Shown: one piece after another, positions 33,973 through 42,554 of the stretch | Layout of the letters: the number at the start of each line of letters is the position of its first letter | How positions within the stretch are numbered: position 1 is the first letter of the stretch | Assembly: GCA_011620135.1 (NCBI GenBank) | Contig: WOZS01000053.1 | Span: forward strand, 1-53,727 | Direction: 5' to 3' | Length of the DNA: 53,727 nucleotides | Source of the DNA: Gammaproteobacteria bacterium | GTDB lineage: Bacteria; Pseudomonadota; Gammaproteobacteria; WOZS01 | Program-made: the position numbers and the translations under genes | The notes under the pieces: model-generated | What the model saw: only the letters and a program-made list of their open reading frames with translations | Database searches by the model: none | Told to the model about the DNA's origin: nothing

Positions 33973-35595
33973 TTACCAAGGGTAGGCCGAGGTGATGGGG
34001 TAGCGCCGGTCGCGACCGAAGGCGCGCCGGCTGATCTTGATGCCTGGAGGGGCTTGGCGCCTTTTGTACTCGGCCTTCTTCACCATGTTTGCCACACGAT
34101 GCACGGTCTGTTCATCATAGCCACGGGCCACGATGGCCTCGATGGGCAGCTCCAGTTCCACATAGAGCTCCAGGATGGGGTCCAGGATCTCATAGGGAGG
34201 TAATGTATCGCTGTCCTGTTGACCGGGCCGCAGTTCGGCCGAAGGCGGCCTGGACAGTACCCGCTCCGGTATCACTGCCCCCTTGCTGTTGCGATGCCGC
34301 GCCAACTGGTATACCAGCTGCTTGGGCACGTCTTTCAGGGGGGCAAAGCCACCAACCAGATCACCATAGAGCGTTGTATAGCCGCAGGCCATCTCACTCT
34401 TGTTGCCTGTGGCCAGTACGATTTTGCCCAGCTTGTTGGACAGGGACATCAGCAGGGTACCACGGCAGCGGGCCTGGATATTTTCTTCTGTGCTGTCCGG
34501 GGGCAGGCCGGCAAATACCGGGGCCAGTACCTCCTGAAAGGCGGTCATGAGCCCGTTGATGGCCAGCACCTCATGGCGCACTCCCAAGGCCTTTACCTCG
34601 GCCATGGCGTCTTCCATGCTCATCACCGAGGTGTAGGGCGAAGGCATGAGCACAGCCATCACCTCACCAGACCCCAGGGTGTCTGCCGCCAGGGCAAGGG
34701 TCAGCGCCGAGTCCACGCCGCCGGAAAGCCCCACCAAAGCTCCCTGGAAGCCATTGCGCTGTACATAGTCATGGATGCCCAGAGACAGTGCCTGGTAGGC
34801 CAGCTCCACCTCATCGTCAGGAGGAGGAGCTGAGGGTTGGTGCGCCATGAGGGTGTTGTTTTCCCGCCAGGTGAATGCGCTCAACGTGGGGGAAAAGGCC
34901 TTGTCGTGAAAGACCACTCGACCCGCCTGATCCAGCAGTAACGACTGGCCATCGAAGACCAGCTCGTCCTGGCCACCCACCATATTGACATAGGCAATGG
35001 GTAGCCTGGTCTCTGTGCATCGAGCCCTCAGGATGCGCTGTCTTTCCGCGCTTTTGCCATGGTGATAGGGTGAGGCATTGATGTTGATGAGCAGTTCGGC
35101 GCCTGCCGCAAGGGCCCGGCTGGCCGGTGTGGTGGTCCAGATATCCTCGCAGATGGTGATGCCCAGGCGCCGCCCCTTGAGAGAGAAGACGCAAGGCTCT
35201 GTACCGGGCAGAAAATAACGCCATTCATCAAAGACATTGTAATTGGGCAGGATGTTCTTGTGGTACAGACCAATGATCTGGCCATCGCGAAACACAGCGG
35301 CACTGTTGTAAGGCTTGGGATCGGTGGCGTAGTGGGGCATGCCGAGCACCACATGGATGCCCTGGATGGCATCCAGGAGCCTGTGAAACGCCTCCTGGAC
35401 CAGGCGCGCCATATCGATACGCAGCAGCAGATCTTCCGGGGGATATCCGGTCAGGAAGAGTTCTGGAAACACCACCACATCGGCACCCAGGTTATCTCTG
35501 GCCTGCCGGGCGGTTTCGATCACGCGCTGGGCGTTGCCAGGCACATCACCAAGCCAGGGGCTGTCCTGGGAGAGGGCGATGATCAAATCGCTCAT
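33973..35595 (-). CDS. nadE: Glutamine-dependent NAD+ synthetase
   Basis: This 540-residue enzyme makes NAD from nicotinate adenine dinucleotide using glutamine. The N-terminal nitrilase-type glutaminase has the catalytic triad Glu45 (VVFPELFLTGYPPED), Lys113 (YHKNILPNY) and Cys149 (ICEDIW). The C-terminal synthetase domain carries the PP-loop LSGGVDSALTLALA near residue 290, ATGNKSEMACGYTTLYGD, and a late KRRQAPPGIKIS. The length is normal for the bacterial two-domain form. It stands on the minus strand after ppiA, 119 bases away, and may have its own promoter in that gap. Confidence 0.95.
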   Translation of the reverse strand: MSDLIIALSQDSPWLGDVPGNAQRVIETARQARDNLGADVVVFPELFLTGYPPEDLLLRIDMARLVQEAFHRLLDAIQGIHVVLGMPHYATDPKPYNSAAVFRDGQIIGLYHKNILPNYNVFDEWRYFLPGTEPCVFSLKGRRLGITICEDIWTTTPASRALAAGAELLININASPYHHGKSAERQRILRARCTETRLPIAYVNMVGGQDELVFDGQSLLLDQAGRVVFHDKAFSPTLSAFTWRENNTLMAHQPSAPPPDDEVELAYQALSLGIHDYVQRNGFQGALVGLSGGVDSALTLALAADTLGSGEVMAVLMPSPYTSVMSMEDAMAEVKALGVRHEVLAINGLMTAFQEVLAPVFAGLPPDSTEENIQARCRGTLLMSLSNKLGKIVLATGNKSEMACGYTTLYGDLVGGFAPLKDVPKQLVYQLARHRNSKGAVIPERVLSRPPSAELRPGQQDSDTLPPYEILDPILELYVELELPIEAIVARGYDEQTVHRVANMVKKAEYKRRQAPPGIKISRRAFGRDRRYPITSAYPW

Positions 35596-35714
35596 GGCTG
35601 CATCATCCCTGCCTGCCAGGCTTTTTCTGGGGGTCGGTTTCCACGGTGGTCAGGAGCCAATGGAAATGGCTCAAAAGGAATTCCAACCAGCTGTGCCACG
35701 CCCCCAGCAACAGG

Positions 35715-36350
35715 CTAGGGAAGTTTGCGTGCCAGGATTTCTACGCTTTCCAGGCGATCCGGGGTGGCGGTAGGGCCTTGTGTGGAGTTCAATTTCTCGA
35801 GGGCAGCCTGGCCATCGACCACCTTGCCAAAGACAGTATATTGTCCGTTGAGGTGGGAGGCGGGTGCCAGGGTGATGAAAAACTGGCTGCCGTTGGAGTT
35901 TGGGTCGTCGGTTCGTGCCATGCCCATGATGCCCTTGTCATCGAAGTTCAAGGAAGGGTCGATTTCCAGGCCAAACCGATAGCCCGGCCCGCCGCTGCCC
36001 GTGCCGGTGGGATCGCCGGTCTGGGCCATAAAGCCAGGGATGACACGGTGGAACAGGATGTTGTCATAAAAGCGATGCAGTGCCAGAAAGACGAAAGAAT
36101 TGACCGTCTTGGGGGCCTGCTGTTCGAAAAGATCCACGGTGATGGTGCCCTTGCTGGTGACCAGGCGCGCCCGATAGTCTGTCTTGGGCTGCAACACCTG
36201 CTTGGCCTCCGTGAAAGCACGTTGCTGGGGACCCTGGGGTGGCAGTGGCTGGAAGTCGGCTGCGGCCATGGCGGCTCCTGTAAGCAGAAAAAGAAGGATG
36301 GCCCAACTGCGTGGGCTGTTTTGCAGAACTAGTGACATCAGTGGGCGCAT
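35715..36350 (-). CDS. ppiA: Periplasmic peptidyl-prolyl cis-trans isomerase (cyclophilin)
   Basis: This 211-residue cyclophilin has a signal peptide (SWAILLFLLTGAAMAAA, cleavage near residue 35), so it should act in the periplasm. The domain shows ARLVTSKGTITVDLFEQQAP, NILFHRVIPGFMAQTGDPTG (catalytic Arg in FHRV), ARTDDPNSNGSQFFITLA and GQYTVFGKVVDG. ATG 36350 was chosen over the in-frame TTG at 36365 because GAGG lies about nine bases upstream and the signal peptide then has a normal length. It starts 11 bases after sucD and is probably on the sucCD transcript. It is slightly longer than E. coli PpiA. Confidence 0.88.
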   Translation of the reverse strand: MRPLMSLVLQNSPRSWAILLFLLTGAAMAAADFQPLPPQGPQQRAFTEAKQVLQPKTDYRARLVTSKGTITVDLFEQQAPKTVNSFVFLALHRFYDNILFHRVIPGFMAQTGDPTGTGSGGPGYRFGLEIDPSLNFDDKGIMGMARTDDPNSNGSQFFITLAPASHLNGQYTVFGKVVDGQAALEKLNSTQGPTATPDRLESVEILARKLP

Positions 36351-36361
36351 GGTGACAGTCC

Positions 36362-37234
36362 TCAACGCTTCAGCAATTCGAGCAGGCGCTCGCCGATCAT
36401 GGCGGGTGAACGTACGGTGGCCACGCCGGCGGCCTCCAGGGCAGCAAACTTGCCTTCGGCGGTGCCCGCTCCCCCTTGCACGATGGCCCCGGCATGGCCC
36501 ATGCGTTTGCCGGGCGGGGCGGTTACCCCGGCGATATAGGCAACCACGGGCTTTTTGACATTATCCTTGATGAAGGTTGCAGCGGCCTCCTCATCGGTAC
36601 CGCCGATCTCGCCCACCATCACCATGGCCTTGGTCTTGGGGTCCTTTTCGAACAGCCTCAGGCAGTCGATGAAGTCCATGCCATGAATGGGATCACCACC
36701 GATGCCGATGCATGTGGATTGCCCGAGGCCAGCCTCCGTGGTTTGCTGCACGGTTTCATAGGTCAAGGTACCCGAGCGGGACACGATGCCCACCACGCCG
36801 CTTTTGTGGATGGATCCGGGCATGATGCCGATCTTGCAGGCATCAGGGGTGATGATGCCCGGGCAATTGGGTCCGATGAGCGTGGTCTTGGTGCCTTGCA
36901 GGGCCGCTTTGACCTTGAGCATGTCCAGGATGGGGATGAGCTCGGTGATGCAGACCACCAGTGGCACACCGGCATCGGCAGCCTCCAGGATGGCATCGGC
37001 GGCAAAGGCGGCTGGTACGAAGATGACGCTGGCATTGGCCTGGGTGTGCACAACGGCTTCAGCCACGGTATCGAAAACCGGTAGTCCCAGGTGGTGCTCA
37101 CCGCCGCGCCCCGGGGTGACCCCCGCAACCACCTTGGTGCCATAGGCCAGGGCCTGCTGTGTGTGGAAGGTGCCTTGCGAGCCCGTAATGCCCTGGACCA
37201 CCACTCTGGTATGTTCATCGACCAAAACTGCCAT
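36362..37234 (-). CDS. sucD: Succinyl-CoA synthetase alpha subunit
   Basis: This 290-residue alpha subunit binds CoA and carries the phosphohistidine. The CoA-binding Rossmann part has [20 protein letters not shown] and GGVTPGRGG-like [13 protein letters not shown]. The ligase part has [55 protein letters not shown], and the active-site histidine in [11 protein letters not shown] near residue 245. It follows sucC on the minus strand after 113 bases that contain a perfect AT palindrome. AAGG, eight bases before the ATG, forms the ribosome site and overlaps that palindrome. Confidence 0.95.
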   Translation of the reverse strand: MAVLVDEHTRVVVQGITGSQGTFHTQQALAYGTKVVAGVTPGRGGEHHLGLPVFDTVAEAVVHTQANASVIFVPAAFAADAILEAADAGVPLVVCITELIPILDMLKVKAALQGTKTTLIGPNCPGIITPDACKIGIMPGSIHKSGVVGIVSRSGTLTYETVQQTTEAGLGQSTCIGIGGDPIHGMDFIDCLRLFEKDPKTKAMVMVGEIGGTDEEAAATFIKDNVKKPVVAYIAGVTAPPGKRMGHAGAIVQGGAGTAEGKFAALEAAGVATVRSPAMIGERLLELLKR

Positions 37235-37243
37235 AGCAATAAC

Positions 37244-37263
37244 CTTTTTAAAATTTTAAAAAG
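37244..37263. repeat. Perfect 20-bp AT palindrome between sucC and sucD
   Basis: CTTTTTAAAATTTTAAAAAG is exactly self-complementary and is the most AT-rich block seen in the window. In sucD-sense RNA its 3' end overlaps the AAGG ribosome site, so a folded leader could mask it. Immediately upstream GGGAAC/GTTCCC can form a second stem, flanked by runs of C and T that make it terminator-like only in the antisense direction. Confidence 0.6.
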
Positions 37264-37348
37264 ACCGCTTGTTTCCTGGGAACAGAGGCACGGTTCCCCC
37301 CCTTTTTTTTGCCGATTACCGATGGACGACTTGCTGTATCGCCATGGG

Positions 37349-38515
37349 TCAGGCCGCTCCCCGGGCCGCTGACACCACCTTCTCGGCCGCCTCGGGCAGG
37401 GTGGTGGCGCTGATGATGGCAAGACCACTGTCATCCAGCTTGCGTCGCCCCTGGTCCATGTTGGTACCCTGCAGACGAACCACCAAGGGCACCGTGAGGC
37501 CTATCTCGGCGGCGGCCTTGATGATGCCCTCGGCAATGAGATCACAGCGCACGATCCCCCCAAAGATGTTGATCAGGATGGCCTTGACCCCGGGATCGCT
37601 GCAGATGAGCCTGAAGGCTTGACTGACCCGCTCTGCGGTGGCGCCGCCGCCCACATCCAGGAAATTGGCCGGCTTGCCGCCACTGAGCTGAATTACATCC
37701 ATGGTGGCCATGGCCAGCCCTGCGCCATTGACCATGCAACCGATGTCACCATCCAGGGCCACATAGCTGATGCCGTGCTCGGCCGCCTCGTGTTCCCTTG
37801 GGTCTTCCTGGCTGGGATCGCGATAGGCCTCCAGCTTTTTTTGCCTTGGCAGGGCATTGTCGTCGATGGCGATCTTGGCGTCCAGGGCCTTGAGGCCACC
37901 ACCATGCATCAGGGCCAGGGGATTGATCTCGATGAGGCTGGCATCACTGGCCACGAAGCAGGCATACAACGCCTTGGCCAGGCTCACGAAATGCCCCATT
38001 TCCGCCCCGGGCAGCCCCATGGCTTGGGCCAGACGCCGCCCTTGGTAGGGTTGAAAGCCTGCGGCTGGATGGACCATCACCGTGGTGATGCGCTCCGGTG
38101 TGGAGGCGGCCACCTCTTCGATATCCATGCCACCTGCTGCTGAGCCCACGAAACACAACCGGCCGCTCTGGCGATCCAGCAGCAGGCTCAGATAGAGTTC
38201 CTGGGCGATGGGCTCGGCCCGTTCCACCAGGACCATGCTCACCGGCAGCCCCTTGGGGCCTGTCTGCTTGGTCGCAAGCCGGGTTCCCAGCATGGCGGTG
38301 GCCGCCTCAGCGGCGAATTGGGGGTGATCGGCCAGCTTGGCGCCACCTGCCTTGCCCCGACCACCGCTGTGGATCTGTGCCTTGACCACCACCCGGCCAC
38401 CCAATTGCCGGGCAGCGCTTTCCGCCTCGTGGGCCGTGGTGGCCAGCAGGCCATCGGGCACCATGACGCCATATTGGCTCAGTAGCTGTTTGGCTTGATA
38501 TTCATGGAGATTCAT
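37349..38515 (-). CDS. sucC: Succinyl-CoA synthetase beta subunit
   Basis: This 388-residue ADP/GDP-forming beta subunit begins with the typical MNLHEYQAKQLLSQYGV. It has ATP-grasp motifs (VVKAQIHSGGRGKAGG), EINPLALM near residue 195, GNIGCMVNGAGLAMATMD-like DGDIGCMVNGAGLA, NFLDVGGGATAERV near 285, and AILINIFGGIVRCD. The start has GGGAG six bases upstream. It is first in sucC-sucD-ppiA and is divergent from pilS over a 282-base region with a G-rich repeat tract. The 2-oxoglutarate dehydrogenase genes that often precede sucCD are not adjacent. Confidence 0.95.
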   Translation of the reverse strand: MNLHEYQAKQLLSQYGVMVPDGLLATTAHEAESAARQLGGRVVVKAQIHSGGRGKAGGAKLADHPQFAAEAATAMLGTRLATKQTGPKGLPVSMVLVERAEPIAQELYLSLLLDRQSGRLCFVGSAAGGMDIEEVAASTPERITTVMVHPAAGFQPYQGRRLAQAMGLPGAEMGHFVSLAKALYACFVASDASLIEINPLALMHGGGLKALDAKIAIDDNALPRQKKLEAYRDPSQEDPREHEAAEHGISYVALDGDIGCMVNGAGLAMATMDVIQLSGGKPANFLDVGGGATAERVSQAFRLICSDPGVKAILINIFGGIVRCDLIAEGIIKAAAEIGLTVPLVVRLQGTNMDQGRRKLDDSGLAIISATTLPEAAEKVVSAARGAA

Positions 38516-38581
38516 GGCGCACTCCCGGCAGATGGCAGAGGACCAACGCAGGCTGCATGGCAGCACAAGGCGCTGGAATCT

Positions 38582-38599
38582 GATTGAGATTGAGATTGA
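38582..38599 (+). repeat. Three tandem GATTGA hexamers
   Basis: GATTGA is repeated three times head to tail upstream of sucC, in the sucC/pilS intergenic region. On the sucC-sense strand it reads TCAATC x3. It may be simple-sequence slippage or a cluster of short protein sites. Confidence 0.6.
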
Positions 38600-38650
38600 A
38601 CAAGGATGGGCCGCGGCGTCTCTGGCAAGCTCAAAGAGAGGGCCGCCGAC

Positions 38651-38721
38651 GGGATAGGGGATATGGGATGACGGGATCGGGACAGATAAGGATTTGGAGA
38701 GGGAGGGGATATCGGGGATTT
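38651..38721 (+). promoter_or_regulatory. G-rich GGGAT repeat tract with G-quadruplex motif
   Basis: Five G-tracts of at least three lie at 38651-38681 with loops of 3, 4, 5 and 3 bases (ATA, ATAT, ATGAC, ATC), which satisfies the usual G3N1-7 quadruplex rule on the plus strand. GGGAT or GGGGAT recurs six times to 38721. The tract is in the divergent sucC/pilS intergenic region, so the G-rich strand would be the RNA-like strand of pilS. No clear -35/-10 pair was found nearby. Confidence 0.55.
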
Positions 38722-38797
38722 ATGGATAGATGGGTTACCGACTTCCTGGTCACCGGCCATACCAACCATACGCTGTATCATGGTTTCATAGCGTAGC

Positions 38798-40360
38798 ATG
38801 CATGAGATGAGACGCTCAAGTAGTCGTCATGTTCAGGGATATGCCGAGCGGCCCCCTGCTGCGGGTCCGCCCTGGGGTGCTCTGGCCATTTATAATCTGT
38901 TTCGCATGGGGCTTGGCGGATTCACGGTGGGGCTGTGGCTCTCCATGGCGATGGGCAGCAGCACCCAGGCACCCGATTTTGGTTTTCCCTGGCTGGGCAG
39001 CGTGGCTTTTGGCAGTGGCTGCCTCGCCATACTGACCATTCACCGGCGGCTGATCAGCTTTGCCGCGCAGGCCTATGCCTTGCTGCTTCTGGACTGGCTG
39101 TTGATCACCACCGCCATTGTGTGTCATGGCCTGGGGCATGACGTGCACATCCTGTTCATGGCCCCTGTCTTTGTGGCCGCATTGTTGCTGCAGCGCCGCG
39201 GTGCCCTGCTCATGGCGGCCCTGGCCACATTGGCGACCCTCTTTGCCCAGGGCTTTCATGACTGGTGCTGTGCCGTCAGGCCCAACACCACGGCGACAGG
39301 CATCTTTGGTTTGGTCACCTTTGCCGGTGCCCTGGGCGGCTCTGTGCTGAAAGAGCGCCTGGATCGGATCACGGCCCAGGCCATCGGCAGGGAACAAGAC
39401 CTGTCCCAGTTGCACCACATCATCCATACAGTGGTGCAGATCATCCAGGAGGGGTTGATCGTTCTGGATGGCAAAGGGGTGATCCGCTTCATCAACCCGG
39501 AAGCCAAACGCTTGATTGGTGGCGGCGGTGAAGGCATGGCCCTGAAGGCGTTGGCGCCGGCACTCTTCGATCGCCCCTTGCATGACCAGGCTGTGTCAAT
39601 GCCCAGCGGTTGTGAGGTTGTGGCCCAGAGCATCGGACATGTGGGCGAGCTGGAAACCTTGCGATTGATCGTCCTCGAGGATATCCACCGTTTGGGTCCC
39701 AGGCTCGAGGCCATCAAGCTCAAGGCCTTGGCAAGACTTGCAGGCGGCATCGCCCATGAGATTCGCAATCCACTGATGACGCTTCGTCAGGCTGCGGCCC
39801 TGCTGGTCGAGGATATGTCGGATGAACAGGCACACCATATCCGGCTTGCGGACATGATCGATCGGCATGCCGAGCGCATCAACGCCATCATCGAGGCGAT
39901 CCTGGGGTTGTCGCGCATGCAGCCCGGCATGACCGAGGTGATGTTGTTGCAGGATTTTCTACCCGATTTCATCCAGCGCCACGGGCAGCAGGGTGCGCCG
40001 ATTCGGCTGGACTACAACCCTCAATGGCCGCCGGTGCTGTTCGATCCCAATCATCTGGAACAGGTGCTGGGCAATCTGGTGCGCAATGCCTATCAGCATG
40101 CCGGGGGTGGTGAGGATCCCTTGCAGATCAGCATCACGGTGACCAGGGAGCAGGATTCATGTATCATTGATGTACTGGACAATGGCCCTGGTCTTCGGGG
40201 ACAATCTCTCACAGAGGTTTTCGAGCCATTTTATTCCACAGGAGGTGGTGCGGGATTGGGGCTCTATCTGGCTCGAGAGTTGTGCGTGTATCATGGAGCC
40301 GAGTTGCGCGTGTGCGAGGGTCCCGGAGGATGGTTTCGCATACGTCTGCGCTGGGCCTGA
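38798..40360 (+). CDS. pilS: PilS-like sensor histidine kinase
   Basis: This 520-residue sensor kinase has about six membrane helices in the first 190 residues, a PAS-like segment (IIQEGLIVLDGKGVIRFINPEA, about 215-240), an H-box LAGGIAHEIRNPLMTL with the phospho-accepting histidine near residue 325, N-box NLVRNAYQHA, G1 DNGPGL and G2 GAGLGLYLAREL. The six-helix N-terminus and adjacent response regulator match PilS of the type IV pilus system. The start is uncertain (ATG 38798 or 38807), since no ribosome site is clear. Its stop is 15 bases before pilR. No pilin gene is in the window. Confidence 0.88.
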   Translation: MHEMRRSSSRHVQGYAERPPAAGPPWGALAIYNLFRMGLGGFTVGLWLSMAMGSSTQAPDFGFPWLGSVAFGSGCLAILTIHRRLISFAAQAYALLLLDWLLITTAIVCHGLGHDVHILFMAPVFVAALLLQRRGALLMAALATLATLFAQGFHDWCCAVRPNTTATGIFGLVTFAGALGGSVLKERLDRITAQAIGREQDLSQLHHIIHTVVQIIQEGLIVLDGKGVIRFINPEAKRLIGGGGEGMALKALAPALFDRPLHDQAVSMPSGCEVVAQSIGHVGELETLRLIVLEDIHRLGPRLEAIKLKALARLAGGIAHEIRNPLMTLRQAAALLVEDMSDEQAHHIRLADMIDRHAERINAIIEAILGLSRMQPGMTEVMLLQDFLPDFIQRHGQQGAPIRLDYNPQWPPVLFDPNHLEQVLGNLVRNAYQHAGGGEDPLQISITVTREQDSCIIDVLDNGPGLRGQSLTEVFEPFYSTGGGAGLGLYLARELCVYHGAELRVCEGPGGWFRIRLRWA

Positions 40361-40375
40361 CCCAGGGAATGACCC

Positions 40376-41701
40376 GTGGCATGGCATGTGCTGGTGGTGG
40401 ACGATGAGGCGGACCTCTGCGAGGTGATTCGCATGGGGTTGACCCGCATGGGGGGGGCTGTGAGTCTCGCCCTTTCCCTGCGACAGGCAGAAGCCATGCT
40501 GCAAAGCAGGCGATTCGATCTGTGCCTCCTGGATCTGCGGTTGCCCGATGGCAATGGCCTCGAGTTGCTGCAACACATTGCTTCTTGTCAACCGCAATTG
40601 CCAGCGGTGGTGATGACAGCCTATGGCAATGCCCGCGCTGCCGTGGAATGCCTCAAGGCCGGCGCGCGGGACTTCATTGAAAAGCCCATTGATCTCAAGG
40701 CCTTGCGGCAGGTGGTGCATGTCATATTGCAGGGGCCGCCAGGGAGGGATGCAAGCCTTGCCAGCACCCAGCTCATCGGCCAGTCCACCGCCATGCACCA
40801 GCTGCGCCATCTGCTCTTCCGTTTCAGCCGCAGCCAGGCCCCGGTCCATGTGTATGGTGAGTCGGGCACTGGCAAGGAACTGGTGGCGCGGCTCATCCAT
40901 GAGCACAGTGGGCGCCATCCCTTTGTGGCGGTGAATTGCGCCGCCTTGCCCAACGAACTCATGGAAAGTGAATTCTTCGGCTACCGCAAGGGGGCTTTCA
41001 CCGGCGCTGCCCAGGACCGTCAAGGCCTATTCCAGGCGGCTTGCGGTGGGACGTTGTTTCTGGACGAGGTGGGGGATCTGCCCCTGGGCATGCAAGCGAA
41101 GCTGTTGCGTGCCGTCCAGGAGCGCCGCATCCGCCCCGTGGGTGCCGATCATGAGGTATCGATCGATGTCCGCCTGATCAGTGCCACACACCAGGACCTG
41201 GATCTGCTGGTCAAAAAGGGGCTGTTTCGCGCCGATCTGTATTATCGTCTGATGGTGCTGGGACTGACCGTGCCACCGCTTCGCGACCGCAGGGAGGATA
41301 TACCGGAACTTGCGGGCTTTCTCCTCAAACGCATCTGTCAGCGCGAGGGTTGCCCTGGAAAATCCTTGTCGTTGGAGGCCCTGGATGCCTTGTGCAGGTT
41401 TTCGTTTCCGGGCAACGTCCGGGAGCTGGAAAACATCCTGGAGCGGGCCGTGGTCCTGAGCAGTGGTGACATGATCAATGTAGAGGACCTGCTGCTGCCA
41501 GAAGAAGAAGGTGTCCAGGGATTGCCTGTTGCCGGGCCCAACCCTGGTCCCCTGCTTGCAGACCAGATCGAGGATCATGAGGCCGCCTTGATCCGTCAGG
41601 CGCTGCAGGCGACGCGCTATAATAAGACCAAGGCTGCCCAGGTGCTGGGCATCAGTTTCCGATCGCTGCGGTATCGCATCAAGAAATTGGGCATTGAATG
41701 A
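40376..41701 (+). CDS. pilR: PilR-like sigma54-dependent response regulator
   Basis: This 441-residue NtrC-family regulator has a receiver domain (1-120) with DDEAD, phospho-acceptor Asp in [11 protein letters not shown] and Lys in IEKPID, an AAA+ domain (about 130-370) with Walker A GESGTGKE, the sigma54-contacting GAFTGA and Walker [10 protein letters not shown], and a Fis-type DNA-binding C-terminus ([25 protein letters not shown] region) very like PilR. It starts at GTG 40376 with AGGGA upstream. With PilS it should control pilin transcription from sigma54 promoters. It is followed after four bases by lgt. Confidence 0.9.
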   Translation: MAWHVLVVDDEADLCEVIRMGLTRMGGAVSLALSLRQAEAMLQSRRFDLCLLDLRLPDGNGLELLQHIASCQPQLPAVVMTAYGNARAAVECLKAGARDFIEKPIDLKALRQVVHVILQGPPGRDASLASTQLIGQSTAMHQLRHLLFRFSRSQAPVHVYGESGTGKELVARLIHEHSGRHPFVAVNCAALPNELMESEFFGYRKGAFTGAAQDRQGLFQAACGGTLFLDEVGDLPLGMQAKLLRAVQERRIRPVGADHEVSIDVRLISATHQDLDLLVKKGLFRADLYYRLMVLGLTVPPLRDRREDIPELAGFLLKRICQREGCPGKSLSLEALDALCRFSFPGNVRELENILERAVVLSSGDMINVEDLLLPEEEGVQGLPVAGPNPGPLLADQIEDHEAALIRQALQATRYNKTKAAQVLGISFRSLRYRIKKLGIE

Positions 41702-41705
41702 CGAC

Positions 41706-42509
41706 ATGCTGACCTATCCTGCCATCGACCCCGTACTGATTCAGCTTGGCCCTGTGGCCATCCGCTGGTATGGATTGATGTATGTGATGGGGTTTTGCGG
41801 TGGCTGGCTGCTGGGCTTGCGACGCAGTGGCGAGGGCGGCGCGGCGCTGCTGTCGCCCCAAGAAGTGGGTGACCTCATGTTCTATGGGGCCATGGGTGTG
41901 TTGCTGGGTGGCCGCCTGGGCTATGTGCTCTTTTACCAGCCCGCGGCCTGGCTGTCCGATCCCTTGCTGCCCCTGCGCATCTGGGAGGGCGGCATGTCCT
42001 TCCATGGCGGCTTGCTGGGTGTTTGTGCTGCGCTGGCCCTGTTTGCCTCTCGCAAGCACAAGGCCTTCTTCCAGGTCAGCGACTTTGTGGCACCCCTGGT
42101 GCCGGTGGGGCTTTTTTTCGGGCGCCTCGGCAACTTCATCAACGGTGAACTGTGGGGCAGGCCCACCGCTGTGCCCTGGGGCATGGTGTTTCCCCAGGCC
42201 GGTCCCGATCCCCGCCATCCATCCCAGCTTTATGAAGCGCTGTTGGAGGGAGTGGTGCTGTTTGCGGTGCTGTGGTGGTTCAGTGCCCGCCCAAGGGTAA
42301 AAGGGCAGGTGTCCGGGCTTTTCCTGGTGCTCTATGGCCTGTTCCGCTCCTTCCTGGAGTGTTTCCGGGAACCGGATCGGCATCTGGGCTTCATACTGGG
42401 GCATTGGTTGACCATGGGTCAACTGCTGAGTCTGCCCATGATCGTCTTTGGCCTCTGGTTGCTGCTGCATGCCCAGACCCAGCAGGTTCAGGTCTTGAAG
42501 AAGACCTGA
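41706..42509 (+). CDS. lgt: Prolipoprotein diacylglyceryl transferase
   Basis: This 267-residue integral membrane enzyme transfers diacylglycerol to the lipobox cysteine of prolipoproteins such as RlpA. Seven hydrophobic segments are visible. The family signature is [21 protein letters not shown] near residue 140, with the conserved [12 protein letters not shown] near 20, [13 protein letters not shown] (catalytic His region) near 97 and [12 protein letters not shown] near 170. ATG 41706 aligns with E. coli Lgt; an in-frame TTG at 41694 overlaps pilR and is less likely. A strong hairpin spans its stop codon. Confidence 0.95.
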   Translation: MLTYPAIDPVLIQLGPVAIRWYGLMYVMGFCGGWLLGLRRSGEGGAALLSPQEVGDLMFYGAMGVLLGGRLGYVLFYQPAAWLSDPLLPLRIWEGGMSFHGGLLGVCAALALFASRKHKAFFQVSDFVAPLVPVGLFFGRLGNFINGELWGRPTAVPWGMVFPQAGPDPRHPSQLYEALLEGVVLFAVLWWFSARPRVKGQVSGLFLVLYGLFRSFLECFREPDRHLGFILGHWLTMGQLLSLPMIVFGLWLLLHAQTQQVQVLKKT

Positions 42510-42516
42510 CGCCTGC
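42482..42516. terminator. Hairpin over the lgt stop codon
   Basis: CAGGTCTT (42489-42496) and AAGACCTG (42501-42508) make a perfect 8-bp stem with the loop GAAG. GCAGG (42482-42486) and CCTGC (42512-42516) extend it by five more pairs after a small internal loop. It sits between convergent lgt and the synthase-like gene, so it may act from both sides. There is no T-run on either strand, so intrinsic termination is uncertain; mRNA 3'-end protection is an alternative. Confidence 0.5.
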
Positions 42517-42554
42517 TCGCATGACTCTTTGCTGCCATCGGTTCTAGGGATAAA

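Noticed and set aside
33973-35595. Separate nitrilase and NAD synthetase genes
   Set aside because: One uninterrupted frame carries both domains in the normal order of glutamine-dependent NadE.
37264-37320. Rho-independent terminator on the plus strand (GGGAAC stem then CCCC and T8)
   Set aside because: No plus-strand gene ends there; it would only serve an antisense RNA, so it is mentioned as a possibility rather than called.
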